Source of the DNA: Mixophyes australis
Lineage: Eukaryota > Chordata > Amphibia > Anura > Limnodynastidae
Reading direction: 5' to 3'
NCBI GenBank assembly: GCA_036250195.1
Contig: JAVHZZ010000015.1
Location: 2,666,001 to 2,730,000 of the forward strand
Length of the DNA: 64,000 nucleotides
Part shown: positions 42,601 to 57,260 of the stretch, piece by piece
How the letters are laid out: the number at the start of each line of letters is the position of its first letter
Position numbering within the stretch: the first letter of the stretch is position 1
Position numbers and translations under genes: made by a program
The notes under the pieces: generated by a model
What the model was told of the DNA's origin: nothing
Database searches by the model: none
The model's input: only the letters and a program-made list of their open reading frames with translations

Positions 42601-45600
42601 CAATTCATGATTCATGATTTATGATTCAATTCATGATTCAATTCATGATTCGTGATTCAATTCATGATTCGTGATTTGATTCATGAATTATGATTCAATT
42701 TTTGATTCATGATTTAATTCATGATTCACAATTTGATTCATGATTCATGATTCAATTCATGATTCATTTCATGATTCATGATTCAATTCATGATTCATGA
42801 TTCTTGATTCAATTCATGATTCATGATTCATGATTCAATTCATGATTCATGATTCAATTCATGATTCATTTCATGATTCATGATTTAATTCATGATTAAT
42901 GATTCATGATTCAATTCATGATTCATGATGCAAATTATGATTCATGATTCAATTCATGATTCATGATTCAATTCATGTTTCATGATTCGATTCATGATTC
43001 ATGATTAAATTCATGATTCATGATTCAATTCATGATTCATAATTCGATTCATGATTCATGATTCATGATTCGATTCATGATTCATGTTTCATGATTCAAT
43101 TCATGATTCATGATTTGATTTATGATTTATGATTCAATTCATGATTCATAATTTATGATTCAATTCATGATTCAATTCATGATTCATGATTCAATTCATG
43201 ATTCGAGATTCATGATTCGATTCATGATTCATGATTCAATTCATGATTCATGATTCATGATTCATGATTCATTTCATGATTCAATTCATGATTCATGATT
43301 CATGATTCAATTCAGGATTCATGATTCATGATTCATTTCATGATTCAATTCATGATTCATGATTCATGATTCAACTCATGATTTATGATTCATGATTCGA
43401 TTCATGATTCATGATTCATGATTCATGATTCATGATTCAATTCATGATTCGTGTTCCGATTCATAATTCATGATTCAATTAATGATTCATGATTCAATTC
43501 ATGATTCATGTTTCGATTCATGATTCATGATTCGATTCATGATTCATGATTCAATTCATGATTCATGATTCATAATTCATAAATCGATTTATGATTCATG
43601 ATTCGATTCATGATTCATGATTCAAGATTTAATTCATGATTCATGATTCGATTCATGATTCATGATTCAATTCATGATTCATGATTCATAATTCATGATT
43701 CGATTCATGATTCATGATTCGATTCATGATGCATGATTCATGATTTAATTCATGATTCATGATTCATGATTCAATTCATGATTTATGATTTATGATTCAA
43801 TTTATGATTCAATTCATGATTCATGATTAGATTCATGATTCATGATTTGATTCATGATTCATGATTCATGATTCAATTCATGATTTATGATTTATTATTC
43901 AATTTATGATTCAATTCATGATTCATGATCCATGATTCAATTCATGATTCATGATTCGATTCATGATTCATGATTCATGATTCAATTCATGATTCATGAT
44001 TGGATTCATGATTCATGATTCAATTCATGATTCATGATTAAATGATTCAATTCATGATTCATGATTCGATTTATGATTCATAATTCATGATTCATGATTC
44101 AATTCATGATTCGAGATTCATGATTCGATTCATGATTCATGATTAATGATTCGATTCATGATTAGATTCATGATTCATGATTAATGATTTATGATTCGTT
44201 TCATGATTCATGATTAATTTCATGATTCGTGTTTCGATTCATAATTCATGATTCAATTCATGATTCATGATTCAATTCATGATTCATGTTTCGATTCATG
44301 ATTCATGATTCGATTCATGATTCATGATTGAATTCATGATTCATGATTCATAATTCATGATTCAATTCATGATTCATGATTCGATTCATGATTCATGATT
44401 CATGATTCAATTCATGATTCATGATTCGATTCATGATTCATGATTCAATTCATGATTCATGATTCGATTCATGATTCATGATTCATAATTCATGATTCGA
44501 TTCATGATTCATGATTCAATTCATGATTCATGATTCAATTCATGATTCATGATTGGATTCATGATTCATGATTCAATTCATGATTCATGATTAAATGATT
44601 CAATTCATGATTCATGATTCGATTCATGATTCATGATTCATGATTCGATTCATGATTCATGATTCATGATTCGATTCATGATTCATGATTCATGATTCAA
44701 TGCATGATTCATGATTCGATTCATGATTCATGATTCATGATTCATGATTCAATTCATGATTCGAGATTCATGATTCGATTCATGATTAGATTCATGATTC
44801 ATGATTAATGATTTATGATTCGTTTCATGATTCATGATTCATTTCATGATTCGTGTTTCGATTCATAATTTATGATTCAATTCATGATTCATGATTCAAT
44901 TCATGATTCATGTTTCGATTCATGATTCATGATTTGATTCATGATTCATGATTTAATTCATGATTCATGATTCATAATTCATGATTCGATTCATGATTCA
45001 TGATTCGATTCATGATTCATGATTCATGATTTAATTCATGATTCATGATTCATGATTCGATTCATGATTCATGATTCAATTCATGATTCATGATTCATAA
45101 TTCATGATTCGATTCATGATTCATGATTCGATTCATGATTCATGATTCGATTCATGATTCATGATTCAATTCATAATTTATGATTTATGATTCAATTTAT
45201 GATTCAATTCATGATTCATGATTCATGATTAGATTCATGATTCATGATTCAATTCATGATTTATGATTTATGATTCAATTTATGATTCAATTCATGATTC
45301 ATGATTCAATTCATGATTCATGATTCGATTCATGATTCATGATTCAATTCATGATTCATGATTCATGATTCAATTCATGATTCATGATTCATAATTCATG
45401 ATTCGATTCATGATTCATGATTCGATTCATGATTCATGATTCATGATTCAATTCATGATTCATGATTCATAATTCATGATTCGATTCATGATTCATGATT
45501 CATGATTCAATTTATGATTCATGATTCATAATTCATGATTCGATTCATGATTCATGTTTCGATTCATGATTCATGATTCATGATTCAATTCATGATTCAT

Positions 45601-46250
45601 GATTCATAATTCATGATTCGATTCATGATTCATGATTCGATTCATGATTCATGATTCGATTCATGATTCATGATTCGATTCATGATTCATGATTCATGAT
45701 TTAATTCATGATTCATGATTCATGATTCAATTCATGATTCATGATTCGATTCATGATTCATGATTCAATTCATGATTTATGATTTATGATTCAATTTATG
45801 ATTCGATTCATGATTCATGATTCATGATTTAATTCATGATTCATGATTTATGATTCAATTCATGATTCATGATTCGATTCATGATTCATGATTCGATTCA
45901 TGATTCATGATTCGATTCATGATTCATGATTCATGATTTAATTCATGATTCATGATTCATGATTCGATTCATGATTCATGATTTGATTCATGATTCAATT
46001 CATGATTTATGATTTATGATTCAATTTATGATTCGATTCATGATTCATGATTCATGATTTAATTCATGATTCATGATTCATGATTCAATTCATGATTCAT
46101 GATTCGATTCATGATTCATGATTCGATTCATGATTCATGATTCAACTCATGATTCATGATTCATAATTCATGATTCGATTCATGATTCATGATTGGATTA
46201 ATGATTCATGATTCAATTCATGATTTATGATTGATGATTCAATTTATGAT
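42601..46250 (+). repeat. 4-kb segment, second copy
   Basis: Collinear with 36101-40300 at offsets falling from about 6540 to 5946 bp. It keeps the paired GATTAAATGATT landmarks (553 bp apart here, 558 bp in the first copy), the octamer-like ATGCAAAT (42928-42935 here, 36381-36388 there) and CGTGTTTCG cassettes at 44228 and 44852. The cassette at 43450 shares the GTTCC change with 36993, which confirms common descent. Confidence 0.8.
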
Positions 46251-46768
46251 TCGATTCATGATTCATGATTCATGATTTAATTCATGATTCATGATTCGAT
46301 TCATGATTCATGATTCGATTCATGATTCATGATTCAATTCATGATTCGATTCATAATTCATGATTCGATTCATGATTCATGATTCGATTCATGATTCATG
46401 ATTCGATTCATGATTCATGATTCATGATTTAATTCATGATTCATGATTCATGATTCGATTCATGATTCATGATTCGATTCATGATTCATGATTCAATTCA
46501 TGATTTATGATTTATGATTCAATTTATGATTCAATTCATGATTCATGATTCATGATTCGATTCATGATTCATGATTCGATTCATGATTCATGATTCAATT
46601 CATGATTTATGATTTATGATTCAATTTATGATTCAATTCATGATTCATGATTCAATTCATGATTCATGATTCGATTTATGATTCATGATTCAATTCATGA
46701 TTCATGATTCAATTCATGATTCATGATTCGATTTATGATTCATGATTCAATTCATGATTCATGATTCA
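46251..46768 (+). repeat. Ordinary satellite before the small inverted island
   Basis: ATTCG-rich 7/5 words with two ATTTATG-type cassettes near 46502 and 46605. No diagnostic long repeat was seen. Confidence 0.6.
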
Positions 46769-46799
46769 TGAATTGAATCATGAATCATGAATTGAATCA
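46769..46799 (-). repeat. Small inverted satellite island, about 31 bp
   Basis: A short run of reverse-strand words (CATGAAT, TGAAT) lies inside forward-strand array. It is bounded by ATTCATGAAT at 46764-46773 and GAATCATGATTC at 46794-46805, the same two palindromes that bound the 700-bp inverted block. It has the size expected of a flip of about two and a half 12-bp units between CATG palindromes. Confidence 0.85.
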
Positions 46800-46805
46800 T
46801 GATTC

Positions 46806-49800
46806 ATGATTCAATTCATGATTCATAATTCATGATTCAATTCTTGACTCATGATTCAATTCATGATTCATGTTTCGATTCATGATTCATGATTCAATTC
46901 ATGATTCATGATTCGATTCATGATTCATGATTCGATTCATGATTCATGATTCAATTCATGATTCATGATTCAATTCATGATGCATGATTTAATTCATGAT
47001 TCATAATTCATGATTCAATTCATAATTCATGATTCAATTCATGATTCATGATGCGATTCATGATTCATGATTCGATTCATGATTCATAATTCAATTCATG
47101 ATTCATGATTTATGATTCAATTCATGATTCAATTCATGATTCATTTCATGATTCATGATTGGATTCATGATTCATGATTCATGATTCGATTCATGATTCA
47201 TGATTCGATTCATGATTCATGATTCATGATTCATGATTCAATTCATGATTCATTATTTAATTCATGATTCATGATTCGATTCATGATTCATGATTAGATT
47301 CATGATTTATAATTCAAATCATGATTCATGATTCATTATTTAATTCATGATTCATGATTCGATTCATGATTCATGATTCAATCCATGATTCATGATTCAT
47401 TATTTGATTCATGTTTCGATTCATGACTCGATTCATGATTCATGATTCAATTCATGATTCATGATTCATGATTCATGATTCAATTCATGATTCATGATTC
47501 AATTCATGATTCATGATTCGATTCATGATTCATGATTAATGATTCATGATTCATGATTCAATTCATGATTCATGATTCGATTCATGATTCATGATTCAAT
47601 TCATGATTCATAATTTATGATTCAATTCATGATTCAATTCATGATTCATGATTCGATTCATGAATTATGATTCATTTTATGATTCATGATTTAATTCATG
47701 ATTCATGATTTGATTCATGATTCATGATTCAATTCATGATTCATTTCATAATTCATGATTCAATTCATGATTCATGATTCATGATTCAATTCATGATTCA
47801 TTTCATGATTCGAGTTTCGATTCATAATTCATGATTCAATTCATGACTCATGATTCAATTCATGATTCATGTTTCGATTCATGATTCATGATTCGATTCA
47901 TGATTCATGATTCAATTCATGATTCATGATTCATAATTCATGATTCGATTCATGATTCATGATTCCATTCATGATTCATGATTCATGATTTAATTCATGA
48001 TTCATGATTCATGATTCGATTCATGATTCATGATTCAATTCATGATTCATGATTCATAATTTATGATTCGATTCATGACTCATGATTCGATTCATGATTC
48101 ATGATTCAATTCATGATTCATGATTCGATTCATGATTCATGATTCAATTCATGATTCATGATTCATGATTCAATTCATGATTCATGATTCGATTCATGAT
48201 TCATGATTCAATTCATGATTCATGATTCAATTCATGATTCAATTCATGATTCAATTCATGATTCAATTCATGATTCATGATTCGATTTATGATTTATGAT
48301 TCAATTCATGATTCATGATTTATGATTCAATTCATGATTCAATTCATGATTCATGATTCAATTCATGATTCGAGATTCATGATTCAATTCATGATTCATG
48401 ATTCAATTCATGATTCATGATTCAATTCATGATTCATGATTTATGATTCAATTCATGATTCAATTCATGATTCATGATTTAATTCATGATTCGAGATTCA
48501 TGATTCGATTTATGATTCATGATTCAATCCATGATTCATGATTCAATTCATGATTCATGATTCGATTCATGATTCATGATTCAATTCATGATTCATGATT
48601 CAATTCATGATTCATGATTTAATTCATGATTCATAATTCATGATTCATGATTCAATTCATAATTCATGATTCAATTCATGATTCATGATGCGATTCATGA
48701 TTCATGATTCGATTCATGATTCATGATTCAATTCATGATTCATGATTTATGATTCAATTCATGATTCAATTCATGATTCATTTCATGATTCATGATTCGA
48801 TTCATGATTTATGATTCGATTCATGATTCATGATTCGATTCATGATTCATAATTCATGATTTATGATTCATGATTCGATTCATGATTCATGATAAGATTC
48901 ATGATTTATAATTCAAATCATGATTCATGATTCATTATTTAATTCATGATTCATGATTCGATTCATGATTCATTATTTAATTCATGATTCATGATTCATT
49001 ATTTAATTCATGATTCATGATTTGATTCATGATTCATGACTCGATTCATGATTTATGATTCAATTCATGATTCATGATTCATGATTCATGATTCAATTCA
49101 TGATTCATGATTCAATTCATGATTCATGATTCATGATTCAATTCATGATTCATTTCATGATTCATGATTTAATTCATGATTAATGATTCATGATTCAATT
49201 CATGATTCATGATGCAATTCATGAATCATGATTCAATTCTTGATTCATGATTTAATTCATGTTTCATGATTCGATTCATGATTCATGATTAAATTCATGA
49301 TTCATGATTCAATTCATGATTCATAATTCGATTCATGATTCATGATTCGATTCATGATTCATGTTTCATGATTCAATTCATGATTCATGATTCGATTTAT
49401 GATTTATGATTCGATTCATGATTCATGATTCGATTCATGATTCATGTTTCATGATTCAATTCATGATTCATTATTCGATTTATGATTTATGATTCAATTC
49501 ATGATTCATGATTTATGATTCAATTCATGATTCAATTCATGATTCATGATTCGAGATTCATGATTCAATTCATGATTCATGATTCAATTCATGATTCATG
49601 ATTCAATTCATGATTCATGATTTATGATTCAATTCATGATTCAATTCATGATTCATGATTCAATTCATGATTCATGATTCAATTCATGATTCATGATTTA
49701 TGATTCAATTCATGATTCAATTAATGATTCATGATTCAATTCATGATTCGAGATTCATGATTCGATTTATGATTCATGATTCAATTCATGATTCATGATT

Positions 49801-51420
49801 CATGATTCATTTCATTATTCAATTCATGATTCATGATTCATGATTCAATTCAGGATTCATGATTCATGATTCGATTCATGATTCATGATTCAAGATTCAA
49901 ATTATGATTCAATTCATGATTCATGATTCATTTCATGATTCAATTCATGATTCATGATTCATGATTCATGATTCAATTCATGATTTATGATTTATGATTC
50001 AATTTATGATTCAATTCATGATTCATGATTCATGATTCGATTCATGATTCATGATTCGATTCATGATTCATGATTCAATTCATGATTTATGATTCAATTT
50101 ATGATTCAATTCATGATTCATGATTCAATTCATGATTCATGATTCGATTCTTGATTCATGATTCAATTCATGATTCATGATTCATGATTCAATTCATGAT
50201 TCATGATTCGATTCATGATTCATGATTCAATTCATGATTCATGATTCATGATTCAATTCATGATTCATGATTCATAATTCATGATTCATGATTCAATTCA
50301 TGATTCATGATTCAATTCATGATTCATGATTCGATTCATGATTCATGATTCGATTCATGATTCATGATTCAATTCATGATTCATGATTCAATTCATGATT
50401 CATAATTTAATTCATGATTCATAATTCATGATTCATGATTCAATTCATAATTCATGATTCAATTCATGATTCATGATGCGATTCATGATTCATGATTCGA
50501 TTCATGATTCATGATTCAATTCATGATTCATGATTTATGATTCAATTCATGATTCAATTCATGATTCATTTCATGATTCATGATTCGATTCATGATTCAT
50601 GATTCATGATTCGATTCATGATTCATGATTCGATTCATGATTCATGATTCATAATTCATGATTCAATTCATGATTCATGATTCATGATTCATGATTCAAG
50701 ATTCAATTCATGATTCATGATTCGATTCATGATTCATAATTCATGATTTATGATTCATGATTCGATTCATGATTCATGATTCATGATTCAATTCATGATT
50801 CATTATTTAATTCATTATTCATGATTCGATTCATGATTCATGATTAGATTCATGATTTATAATTCAAATCATGATTCATGATTCATTATTTAATTCATGA
50901 TTCGATTTATGATTCATGATTCAATTCATGATTCATGATTCATTATTTAATTCATGATTCAATTCATGATTCATGATTCATTATTTAATTCATGATTCAT
51001 GATTCGATTCATGATTCATGACTCAATTCATGATTCATGATTCATGATTCAATTCATGATTCATGATTCATGATTCATGATTCAATTCATGATTCATGAT
51101 TCAATTCATGATTCATGATTCGATTCATGATTCATGATTAATGATTCATGATTAATGATTCAATTCATGATTCATGATTCAATTCATGATTCATGATTCA
51201 ATTCATGATTCATGATTTATGATTCAATTCATGATTCAATTCATGATTCATGATTCGATTCATGAATTATGATTCAATTTATGATTCATGATTTAATTCA
51301 TGATTCATGATTTGATTCATAATTCATGATTCAATTCATGATTCATTTCATAATTCTTGATTCAATTCATGATTCATGATTCATGATTCAATTCATGATT
51401 CATGATTCAATTCATGATTC
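46806..51420 (+). repeat. Irregular repeats spaced 1.6-1.95 kb
   Basis: The landmark ATGCGATTC occurs three times (region at 47050, 48687 and 50475; spacing 1637 and 1788 bp). The landmark TTTATAATTCAAATC follows each one (AATTCAAATC at 47311, 48911 and 50861; spacing 1600 and 1950 bp). The three copies are related but differ by hundreds of bases. A cassette variant with CGAGTTTCG is at 47811. Confidence 0.65.
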
Positions 51421-52060
51421 ATGTTTCGATTCATGATTCATGATTCGATTCATGATTCATGATTCCATTCATGATTCATGATTCATGATTTAATTCATGA
51501 TTCATGATTCATGATTCATGATTCGATTCATGATTCATGATTCAATTCATGATTCATGATTCATAATTTATGATTCGATTCATGACTCATGATTCAATTC
51601 ATGATTCATGTTTCGATTCATGATTCATGATTCCATTCATGATTCATGATTCCATTCATGATTCATGATTCATGATTTAATTCATGATTCATGATTCATG
51701 ATTCCATTCATGATTCATGATTCATGATATAATTCATGATTCATGATTCATGATTCATGAATCGATTCATGATTCATGATTCAATTCATGATTCATGATT
51801 CATAATTTATGATTCGATTCATGACTCATGATTCGATTCATGATTCATGATTCATGATTTAATTCATGATTCATGATTCATGATTCAATTCATGATTCAT
51901 GATTCATGATTCATGAGTCAATTCATGATTCATGATTCAATTCATGATTCATGTTTCGATTCATGATTCATGATTCGATTCATGATTCATGATTCCATTC
52001 ATGATTCATGATTCATGATTTAATTCATGATTCATGATTCATGATTCATGATTCGATTCA
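51421..52060 (+). repeat. ATTCC-pentamer patch
   Basis: ATTCC replaces ATTCA/ATTCG as the pentamer at 51462, 51632, 51651, 51702 and 51992. The only other site I saw in this context is near 47962. The flanking words are the same each time (ATTCATG twice or three times, then ATTTA), so the variant has spread locally by duplication. Confidence 0.7.
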
Positions 52061-54620
52061 TGATTCATGATTCATGATTTAATTCATGATTCATGATTCA
52101 TGATTCAATTCATGATTCATGATTCATGATTCATGATTCAATTCATGATTCATGATTCGATTCATGATTCATGATTCGATTCATGATTCATGATTCAATT
52201 CATGATTCATGATTTATGATTCAATTCATGATTCAATTCATGATTCATTTCATGATTCGATTCATGATTCATTATTCATGATTCGATTCATGATTCATGA
52301 TTCGATTCATGATTCATGATTCATAATTCATGATTCAATTCATGATTCATGATTCAAGATTCAATTCATGATTCATGATTCAATTCATGATTCATGATTC
52401 GATTCATGATTCATAATTCATGATTTATGATTCATGATTCGATTCATGATTCATTATTTAATTCATGATTCATGATTCGATTCATGATTCATGATTCAAT
52501 TCATGATTTATGATTCATTATTTAATTCATGATTCATGATTCGATTCATGATTCATGATTCAATTCATGATTCATGATTCAATTTATTATTCATGATTCA
52601 TGATTCATGATTCAATTCATGATTCATGATTCGAATCATGATTCATGATTCAATTCATGATTCATGATTTATGATTCAATTCATGATTCAATTCATGATT
52701 CAATTCATGATTCATGATTCGATTCATGATTCATGATTCAATTCATGATTCATGATTCAATTCATGTTTCATGATTTGATTCATGATTCATGATTAAATT
52801 CATGATTCATGATTCAATTCATGATTCATAATTCGATTCATGATACATGATTCATGATTCGATTCATGATTCAATTCATGATTCATGATTCGATTTATGA
52901 TTTATGATTCAATTCATGATTCATGATTTATGATTCAATTCATGATTCAATTCATGATTCATGATTCAATTCATGATTCATGATTCAATTCATGATTCGA
53001 GATTCATGATTCAATTCATGATTCATGATTCAATTCATAATTCATGATTTATGATTCAATTCATATTTCAATTAATGATTCATGATTCAATTCATGATTC
53101 GAGATTCATGATTCGATTCATGATTCATGATTCAATTCATGATTCATGATTCATGATTCGATTCATGGTTCATGATTCATGATTCATGAGTCATGATTCA
53201 ATTCATGATTTATGATTCAATTCATGATTCATGATTCAATTCATGATTCATGATTCGATTCATAATTAATGATTTATGATTCGTTTCATGATTCATGATT
53301 CATTTCATGATTCGTGTTTCGATTCATAATTCATGATTCAATTCATGATTCATGATTTATGATTCAATTCATGATTCATGATTCAATTCATGATTCATGA
53401 TTCATGATTCGATTCATGATTCATGATTCAATTCATGATTCATGATTCAATTCATGATTCATGATTCGATTCATGATTCATAATTCAATTCATGATTAAT
53501 GATTCATGATTCAATTCATGATTCATGATTCATGATTCATGATTCAATTCATGATTCATGATTCAATTCATGATTCATGATTCAATTCATAATTCATGAT
53601 TCGATTCATGATTCGATTCATGATTCATGATTCAATTCATGATTCATGATTTATGATTCAATTCATGATTCAATTCATGATTCATGATTCATGATTTAAG
53701 ATTCAATTCATGATTCATGATTCAATTCATGATTCATGATTCGATTCATGATTCATAATTCATGATTTATGATTCATGATTCGATTCATGATTCATGATT
53801 CATGATTCAATTCATGATTCATGATTCGATTCATGATTCATGATTAGATTCATGATTTATGACTCAAATCATGATTCATGATTCATTATTTAATTCATGA
53901 TTCATGATTCGATTCATGATTTATGATTTAATTCATGATTCATGATTCATTATTTAATTCATGAATCATGATTCGATTCATGATTCAATTCATGATTCAT
54001 GATTCATGATTCAATTCATGATTCATGATTCATGATTCATGATTCAATTCATGATTCATGATTCATGATTCATGATTCAATTAATGAGTCATGATTCATG
54101 ATTCATGATTCAATTCATGATTCAATTCATGATTCATGATTCGATTCATGATTCATGATTCATGATTCATGATTCAATTCATGATTTATGATTCGATTCA
54201 TGATTCATGATTCATGATTCATGATTAATGATTTATGATTCGTTTCATGATTCATGATTCATTTCATGATTCGTGTTTCGATTCATAATTCATGATTCAA
54301 TTCATGATTCATGATTCAATTCATGATTCATGTTTCGATTCATGATTCATGATTCGATTCATGATTCATGATTCATAATTCATGATTCGATTCATGATTC
54401 ATGATTCAAATCATGATTCATGATTCATGATTTAATTCATGATTCATGATTCATTATTCATGATTCGATTCATGATTCATGATTCAATTCATGATTCATG
54501 ATTCATAATTCATGATTCGATTCATGATTCATGATTCGATTCATGATTCATGATTCATGATTTAATTCATGATTCATGATTCATGATTCAATTCATGATT
54601 CATGATTTGATTCATGATTC
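52061..54620 (+). repeat. Irregular satellite
   Basis: Ordinary words with two CGTGTTTCG cassettes (C at 53313 and 54272), an ATGAGTCAT variant at 53186-53194 and another at 54084-54092. A degenerate relative of the TTTATAATTCAAATC landmark lies near 53861, reading GACTCAAATC. No tandem higher-order unit was recognised. Confidence 0.6.
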
Positions 54621-55980
54621 ATGATTCAATTCATGATTTATGATTTATAATTCAATTTATGATTCAATTCATGATTAATGATTCATGATTAGATTCATGA
54701 TTCATGATTCGATTCATGATTCATGATTCAATTCATGATTTATGATTTATGATTCAATTTATGATTCAATTCATGATTCATGATTCAATTCATGATTCAT
54801 GATTCATGATTCGATTCATGATTCATGATTCAATTCATGATTCATGATTCAAATTATGATTCATGATTCGATTCATGATTTATGATTCAATTCATGATTC
54901 ATGATTCATGATTCAATTCATGATTCATGATTCATGATTCATGATTCAATTCATGATTCATGATTCAATTAATGATTCATGATTCAATTCATGATTCATG
55001 ATTCGATTCATGATTCATGATTCGATTCATGATTCATGATTCAATTCATGATTCATGATTTATGATTCAATTCATGATTCAATTCATGATTCATGATTCA
55101 TGATTCAAGATTCAATTCATGATTCATGATTCAATTCATGATTCATGATTCGATTCATGATTCATAATTCATGATTTATGATTCATGATTCAATTCATGA
55201 TTTATGATTCGATTCATGATTCATGATTCATAATTCATGATTCGATTCATGATTTATGATTCATGATTCTATTCATGATTCATGATTCAATTCATGATTC
55301 ATGATTTATAATTCAATTCATGATTCAATTCATGATTCATGATTCATGATTTGATTCATGATTCATGATTCAATTCATGATTCATGATTTGATTCATGAT
55401 TCATGATTCATTTCATAAATCATGATTCATGATTCATTTCATAATTCATGATTCATTTCATAATTCATGATTCAATTCATGATTCATGATTCAAGATTCA
55501 ATTCATGATTCATGATTCATGATTTAATTCATGATTCATGATTCGATTCATGATTCATGATTCAATTCATGATTCATGATTCATGATTCAATTCATGATT
55601 TATCATTCATGATTCATGATTCAATTCATGATTCATGATTCAATTCATGATTCATGATTCATGATTCAATTCATGATTTATCATTCATGATTCATGATTC
55701 AATTCATGATTCATGATTCAATTCATGATTCATGATTCAATTCATGATTCATGATTCGATTCATGATTCATGATTCATGATTCATGATTCAATTTATGAT
55801 TCATGATTTATGATTCGATTCATGATTCATGATTCATGATTCGATTCATGATTCATGATTCGATTCATGATTAATGATTCATAATTTATGATTCGATTAA
55901 TGATTCATGATTCATGATTCAATTCATGATTCATGATTCATGATTTAATTCATGATTCATGATTCGATTCATGATTCATG
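54621..55980 (+). repeat. 1.3-kb tandem duplication, copy 1
   Basis: Landmarks are repeated downstream. TTTATAATTC is at about 54644 and 56001, and ATTAGATTC has G at 54692 and 56049 (both +1357). CATAAATC is at 55414 and 56705 (+1291). CATAATTTATG is at 55880 and 57152 (+1272). TTATCATTCATG occurs twice within each copy (near 55610 and 55679; near 56891 and 56970). Confidence 0.8.
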
Positions 55981-57260
55981 ATTCAATTCATGATTTATGA
56001 TTTATAATTCAATTTATGATTCAATTCATGATTAATGATTCATGATTAGATTCATGATTCATGATTCGATTCATGATTCATGATTCAATTCATGATTTAT
56101 GATTTATGATTCAATTTATGATTCAATTCATGATTCATGATTCAATTCATGATTCATGATTCATGATTCGATTCATGATTCATGATTCAATTCATGATTC
56201 ATGATTCAATTCATGATTCATGATTCGATTCATGATTCATGATTCAATTAATGATTCATGATTCATGATTCAATTCATGATTCATGATTCATGATTCAAT
56301 TCATGATTCATGATTCAATTAATGATTCATGATTCAATTCATGATTCATGATTCGATTCATGATTCATGATTCGATTCATGATTCATGATTCAATTCATG
56401 ATTCATGATTTATGATTCAATTCATGATTCAATTCATGATTCATGATTCATGATTCAAGATTCAATTCATGATTCATGATTCAATTCATGATTCATGATT
56501 CGATTCATGATTCATGATTCATAATTCATGATTCGATTCATGATTTATGATTCATGATTCGATTCATGATTCATGATTCAATTCATGATTCATGATTTAT
56601 AATTCAATTCATGATTCAATTCATGATTCATGATTCATGATTTGATTCATGATTCATGATTCAATTCATGATTCATGATTTGATTCATGATTCATGATTC
56701 ATTTCATAAATCATGATTCATGATTCATTTCATAATTCATGATTCATTTCATAATTCATGATTCAATTCATGATTCATGATTCATGATTCAATTCATGAT
56801 TCATGATTCATGATTTAATTCATGATTCATGATTCGATTCATGATTCATGATTCAATTCATGATTCATGATTCATGATTCAATTCATGATTTATCATTCA
56901 TGATTCATGATTCAATTCATGATTCATGATTCAATTCATGATTCATGATTCATGATTCAATTCATGATTTATCATTCATGATTCGTGATTCAATTCATGA
57001 TTCATGATTCAATTCATGATTCATGATTCGATTCATGATTCATGATTCATGATTCATGATTCAATTTATGATTCATGATTCATGATTCGATTCATGATTC
57101 ATGATTCATGATTCGATTCATGATTCATGATTCGATTCATGATTAATGATTCATAATTTATGATTCGATTAATGATTCATGATTCATGATTCAATTCATG
57201 ATTCATGATTCATGATTTAATTCATGATTCATGATTCAATTCATGATTCATGATTCGATT
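55981..57260 (+). repeat. 1.3-kb tandem duplication, copy 2
   Basis: Second copy of the preceding unit. It is shorter by about 66 bp between the ATTAGATTC and CATAAATC landmarks and by a further 19 bp before CATAATTTATG. Nineteen bp is one 7+7+5 unit. Confidence 0.8.

Noticed and set aside
52631..52646. Further micro-inversion (TTCGAATCATG)
   Set aside because: A single AATCATG heptamer next to ATTCG can be one T to A substitution. Isolated AATCATG words occur in many places (for example near 1670, 9113 and 14950), so one word is not evidence of inversion.
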